A stretch of DNA of 64,000 nt from Pseudomonadota bacterium. Its GTDB lineage: Bacteria; Pseudomonadota; Gammaproteobacteria; Burkholderiales; Burkholderiaceae_C. The stretch lies in contig JAJZVU010000002.1 of the NCBI GenBank assembly GCA_021845505.1, positions 62,001-126,000 on the forward strand. The letters run 5' to 3'. Positions 61,213 to 64,000 of this stretch are shown in pieces. The stretch's first letter is position 1; every line of letters starts with the position of its first letter. The position numbers and the translations under genes are program-made. The notes under the pieces are model-generated. The model was not told the DNA's origin. It did no database searches and saw only the letters and a program-made list of their open reading frames with translations.

Positions 61213-61455
61213 TCACTGCGGAATCGCCTCGTCGGGGGCCACGGTGCGCATCGACAGCGCGTGCACCTGCTCGCGCATGCGCTCGCCCAGCACCTCGTAG
61301 ACCAGGCGATGGCGCTGCAGCCGGGTCAGCCCGGCGAAACGCGGGCTGACGATGGTGGCGAAAAAGTGCTGGCCGTCTCCCTGCACCTCCAGCCGGGTGC
61401 AGGGCAGGCCGGCGGCGATCAGGGCGTGCAGCTCTTCGGGGGTAGGCAGGGACAT
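61213..61455 (-). CDS. BolA-family protein (IbaG-like)
   Basis: An 80-residue protein with the BolA fold. It carries VQGDGQHFFATIVSPRFAGL and RHRLVYEVLGERMREQVHAL, and the invariant His near the C-terminus (VHALSMRT). BolA proteins pair with monothiol glutaredoxins in iron handling. Its place between an ABC exporter and murA matches ibaG of other proteobacteria. Confidence 0.92.
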   Translation of the reverse strand: MSLPTPEELHALIAAGLPCTRLEVQGDGQHFFATIVSPRFAGLTRLQRHRLVYEVLGERMREQVHALSMRTVAPDEAIPQ

Positions 61456-61491
61456 CGGCGATCCACCTCGATGAAATCCGGGGCCCGACGG

Positions 61492-62247
61492 TCAATTGCG
61501 CAGCTTGTAGCCGCGCCGCAGCCAGTTCCAGGCCACCGCGCCGCAAGCCAGGTTGCCCAGCAGCGCAGCGCCCAGGCAGGTCCAGGGCGACACATCGGAA
61601 ACCCCGAAGAAACCATAGCGCAACCCGTCGACCAGATAGAAGAAGGGGTTGAGCCGCGACACGGCGACCCAGAACGGGGGCAGGGTGTAGACCGAGTAGA
61701 ACACGCCCGACAGGAAGGTCGCCGGGACAATGATGAAATTCTGGAAAGCCGCCATCTGGTCGAACTTCTCGGCCCAGATCCCCGCCACGATCCCCAGCGA
61801 ACCCAGCATCGAGGCGCCGAGCACAGCGAACCACAGCGACCACAGCGGCTCGCGCCATTGCAGCGGAACGAACCAGGCGGTCACGAGCAGCAGGCCGCCG
61901 CCGACGAACAGGCCCCGCACCACCGAGGCGCCCACGTAGCCCAGGAACAGCTGCCAGGGCTCCAGCGGCGAGAGCAGCACGAACACCAGGTTGCCGGTGA
62001 TCTTGGACTGGATCAGCGACGAGGAACTGTTGGCGAAGGCGTTCTGCAGCACGGTCATCATCGCCAGCCCGGGCACCAGGAAGCTGGTGTAGGGAACGCT
62101 GCCATACACCTCGATGTGCGAGGCCAGCGCATGGGAGAAGATCAGCAGGTAGAGCAGGCTGGTGATCACCGGCGCAGCCAGGGTCTGCAGGCCGACCTTC
62201 CAGAAGCGCAGCACTTCCTTGCCGAACAGGGTGAGCAGCGAGTTCAT
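61492..62247 (-). CDS. ABC-2 type transporter permease
   Basis: A 251-residue inner-membrane protein with six predicted segments. It has the ABC-2 family regions VPYTSFLVPGLAMMTVLQNA, FVLLSPLEPWQLFLGYVGAS and RLNPFFYLVDGLRYGFFG. It resembles the YadH-type permeases. The start overlaps the ATPase stop (ATGA), so the two make one exporter. The substrate is unknown; the mla setting hints at lipids or envelope parts. Confidence 0.9.
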   Translation of the reverse strand: MNSLLTLFGKEVLRFWKVGLQTLAAPVITSLLYLLIFSHALASHIEVYGSVPYTSFLVPGLAMMTVLQNAFANSSSSLIQSKITGNLVFVLLSPLEPWQLFLGYVGASVVRGLFVGGGLLLVTAWFVPLQWREPLWSLWFAVLGASMLGSLGIVAGIWAEKFDQMAAFQNFIIVPATFLSGVFYSVYTLPPFWVAVSRLNPFFYLVDGLRYGFFGVSDVSPWTCLGAALLGNLACGAVAWNWLRRGYKLRN

Positions 62248-63185
62248 GCGGCCTGCTCCCGCGGCGGCTGCGAGTCCGAGCCCATGATCTGCAGGAAGGC
62301 GTCCTCCAGGTCGGCGCGACGCACCTCGAGTTCGTCGACCTCGCAGCCGGCTGCACGCAGTTCGGCCAGGATGCGCTCGAGCTCGGCGGAGTCGCGCACC
62401 GTCCACGCGCGGCGGGCGCCGATCGGCCGGCTGCCGGCCAGCAGCGCCGGCGGCACGGGCTGGCCGCGGCTGCGCAGCAGCAATTGCGTGGAGGCGAAGC
62501 GCGCGAGCAGCGCGTGGGTGCCGTCGAGCGCGACCAGGCGGCCGAGCTTGAGCATGCCGATGCGGCTGCACAGCGACTCGGCCTCCTCCAGATAGTGGGT
62601 GGTCAGCAAGACGGTGTGACCCTGGCGGTTGAGGTCGGTGATGAACTGCCACAGGCTCTGGCGCAGCTCCACGTCGACCCCCGCGGTCGGCTCGTCGAGC
62701 ACGATCACCGGCGGCTTGTGCACCAGCGCCTGCGCCACCATGACCCGGCGCTTCATGCCGCCCGACAGCGCGCGCATGTTCTGCTCGGCCTGCGCGGCCA
62801 GCCCGAGGTGGTGCAGCAGTTCGTCGATCCAGGCGTCGTTGCGCCGCAGTCCGAAATAGCCCGACTGCAGGCGCAGGGTCTCGCGCACCGTGAAGAAGGG
62901 GTCGAACACCAGTTCCTGCGGCACGACGCCGAGCAGGCGTCGGGTCAGGTACGGCTCGCGGCTGACCTCGTGCCCCAGCACCTGCACCGAGCCTGCGCTG
63001 GGCCGGGCGAGCCCGGCCAGCATGCTGATCAAGGTGGTCTTGCCGGCTCCATTGGCGCCCAGCAGCGCGAAGAATTCGCCCTGGGCGATCTCCAGGCTGA
63101 CGTCGTCGACCACCTTGCGCGCGCCATAGCGCTTGACCACCCCCTGCAGTCGCACCGCGGGGGCCGTGTGCACCTGCCCCGTCAT
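62244..63185 (-). CDS. ABC transporter ATP-binding protein
   Basis: A 313-residue ATPase for the adjoining ABC-2 permease (YadG/CcmA type). It has Walker A LLGANGAGKTTLIS, Q-loop VVPQELVFD, signature RALSGGMKRRVMVAQAL, Walker B VIVLDEPTAGVD and the switch His in LLTTHYLEEAE. A C-terminal DUF4162-like domain follows about residue 225. ATG at 63185 overlaps the STAS-protein stop. Confidence 0.93.
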   Translation of the reverse strand: MTGQVHTAPAVRLQGVVKRYGARKVVDDVSLEIAQGEFFALLGANGAGKTTLISMLAGLARPSAGSVQVLGHEVSREPYLTRRLLGVVPQELVFDPFFTVRETLRLQSGYFGLRRNDAWIDELLHHLGLAAQAEQNMRALSGGMKRRVMVAQALVHKPPVIVLDEPTAGVDVELRQSLWQFITDLNRQGHTVLLTTHYLEEAESLCSRIGMLKLGRLVALDGTHALLARFASTQLLLRSRGQPVPPALLAGSRPIGARRAWTVRDSAELERILAELRAAGCEVDELEVRRADLEDAFLQIMGSDSQPPREQAA

Positions 63186-63514
63186 CGCCCGCTGTCTCCG
63201 CTCGCGGCTTGCAGCGGGTCGGGCGAGGCCGCGCCGGGGTCGACGACAAAGGCCACTCCATAGGCGTCGGCCAGGTTGCGCAGCCGGTGCGGCACGCCCA
63301 GCAACTCGACCCCGGCATCGCCGGCGCGGCGACGCAGTTCCATCAGCACGGCCAGGCAGGACGAGTCGAACTGCAGCAATTCGCCGGCCTGGATGCGCCA
63401 CGGCGCCGGCTTGCCCGCCAGGCTGCGCAGCGCCTGCGCGAGCACGTCGGCCGCCTGCGCCACGGTCAGCGTCTGCGGCAGGCTGAACTCGCCCCGGGCG
63501 AGCTGTCGATCCAT
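63182..63514 (-). CDS. mlaB: STAS-domain protein, MlaB-like
   Basis: A 110-residue single STAS domain, MDRQLARGEFSLPQTLTVAQ, with the conserved LLQFDSSCLAVLMELRRRA around a possible phosphorylatable Ser. MlaB regulates the MlaFE phospholipid transporter. It lies directly downstream of mlaC, as in other proteobacteria. ATG at 63514 is preferred to one 19 codons upstream because the family starts near it. Confidence 0.8.
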   Translation of the reverse strand: MDRQLARGEFSLPQTLTVAQAADVLAQALRSLAGKPAPWRIQAGELLQFDSSCLAVLMELRRRAGDAGVELLGVPHRLRNLADAYGVAFVVDPGAASPDPLQAASGDSGR

Positions 63515-63572
63515 CAGCCGAGCCCCCGCGGCGAGTCGCCCGCCGCGGCCGGGCGAAGGCGCATCCCGCAAC

Positions 63573-64000
63573 TCATTGCCCGCCCTGGTGCGCTTGCGCC
63601 AGCTCCTTGTTGCGCTGTTGCAGCACCTGGATCAGGCCGTCGATCCCCTTGCTGTTGATCTCCTGGGCGAACACCCCGCGATAGTTGTCGACCAGCCAGA
63701 CGCCCATCACGTTGACATCGGAAATCTTCCAGTCCTGGCCGAGCTTGACCACCCGGTAATCGAGCTGGATCAGGTCGCCGTTGTTGATCACCCGGGTGTG
63801 CACCACCACGCTGGTGGCTCCCGGGGCCGCGCGCAGCGGCAGGTACTGCACCTGCTGGTTGCGGATCTCCTTGATCGCACCCGAGTAGGTGTGGACCAGC
63901 AATTCCTTGAATTGCTGCTGCAACTGCTCGCGCTGCTGCGGCGTCGCGCGCCTCCAGTAGGGGCCGACCGCCGACGCGGTCATCTGCTGGAAGTCCAGGT
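63573..64000 (-). CDS. mlaC: Phospholipid-binding protein MlaC, C-terminal part (cut by window edge)
   Basis: About 142 codons of the C-terminal part of the periplasmic lipid carrier of the Mla system, which returns mislocalised phospholipids to the inner membrane. Visible features are FKELLVHTYSGAI, DLIQLDYRVVKLGQDWKISD and VMGVWLVDNYRGVFAQEINS, all typical of the Tol-Tol-Ttg2D/MlaC fold. The signal peptide and N-terminal half lie outside the window. Confidence 0.92.
   Translation of the reverse strand, partial: LDFQQMTASAVGPYWRRATPQQREQLQQQFKELLVHTYSGAIKEIRNQQVQYLPLRAAPGATSVVVHTRVINNGDLIQLDYRVVKLGQDWKISDVNVMGVWLVDNYRGVFAQEINSKGIDGLIQVLQQRNKELAQAHQGGQ

Overview
The window is chromosomal DNA of a GC-rich betaproteobacterium, most likely order Burkholderiales. 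The evidence is gene order and gene types: the murA-his-tat block, dapF-DUF484-xerC, dksA-STAS protein-hslVU, DUF971-ubiE-ubiJ-ubiB, a DUF3460 gene before scpA, an S-adenosylhomocysteine (SAH) riboswitch before ahcY-metF, and a DksA without a zinc finger. The genus cannot be named from sequence alone. Coding is dense, with many ATGA or GTGA start/stop overlaps. High GC creates long antisense shadow frames, which were left out.

Layout. 1-11.4 kb: partial fadD behind a perfect palindromic operator, apbC/mrp, metG, a Kdo-hydroxylase-like oxygenase and a heptosyltransferase, DUF3460, scpA, panB, panC, nadB and an inositol-monophosphatase-family gene. 11.4-17 kb (minus): amn, then the methyl-cycle genes metF, ahcY (with SAH riboswitch) and metK (with a possible structured leader). 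17-29 kb (plus): two LpxL/HtrB-like acyltransferases, dapF, DUF484, xerC, an RlmI-like methyltransferase, a His-rich CobW GTPase, dksA, a STAS protein and hslVU. 28.6-33 kb (minus): coaX, ubiB, ubiJ, ubiE, DUF971. 33-36 kb: a large Pat-type acetyltransferase followed by an 83-bp tandem repeat.

35.9-46.9 kb is the main accessory region. It holds an MFS transporter, a GntR/HutC regulator, a CaiB CoA-transferase, an enoyl-CoA hydratase, an HMG-CoA-lyase-type enzyme, an acyl-CoA dehydrogenase and an MmgE/PrpD protein. Facing these is a leuC-like gene followed by a single reading frame that fuses LeuD to LeuB. Together they look like an uptake and breakdown island for a branched dicarboxylic or hydroxydicarboxylic acid; the substrate is not determined.

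47.0-47.3 kb carries what I consider the most unusual feature: a tRNA-Thr(UGU) gene split in its anticodon by a compact group I intron of about 211 nt.

47.4-64 kb (mostly minus): sspB, sspA, mscL (plus), pdxA, a Nif3-family gene, tatC, tatB, tatA, the histidine genes hisE-I-F-A-H-B-C-D-G, murA, a bolA-like gene, an ABC-2 exporter, an MlaB-like STAS protein and a partial mlaC. The histidine set has a short-form HisG (normally needs HisZ) and a dehydratase-only HisB, so HisZ and histidinol-phosphatase must come from elsewhere.
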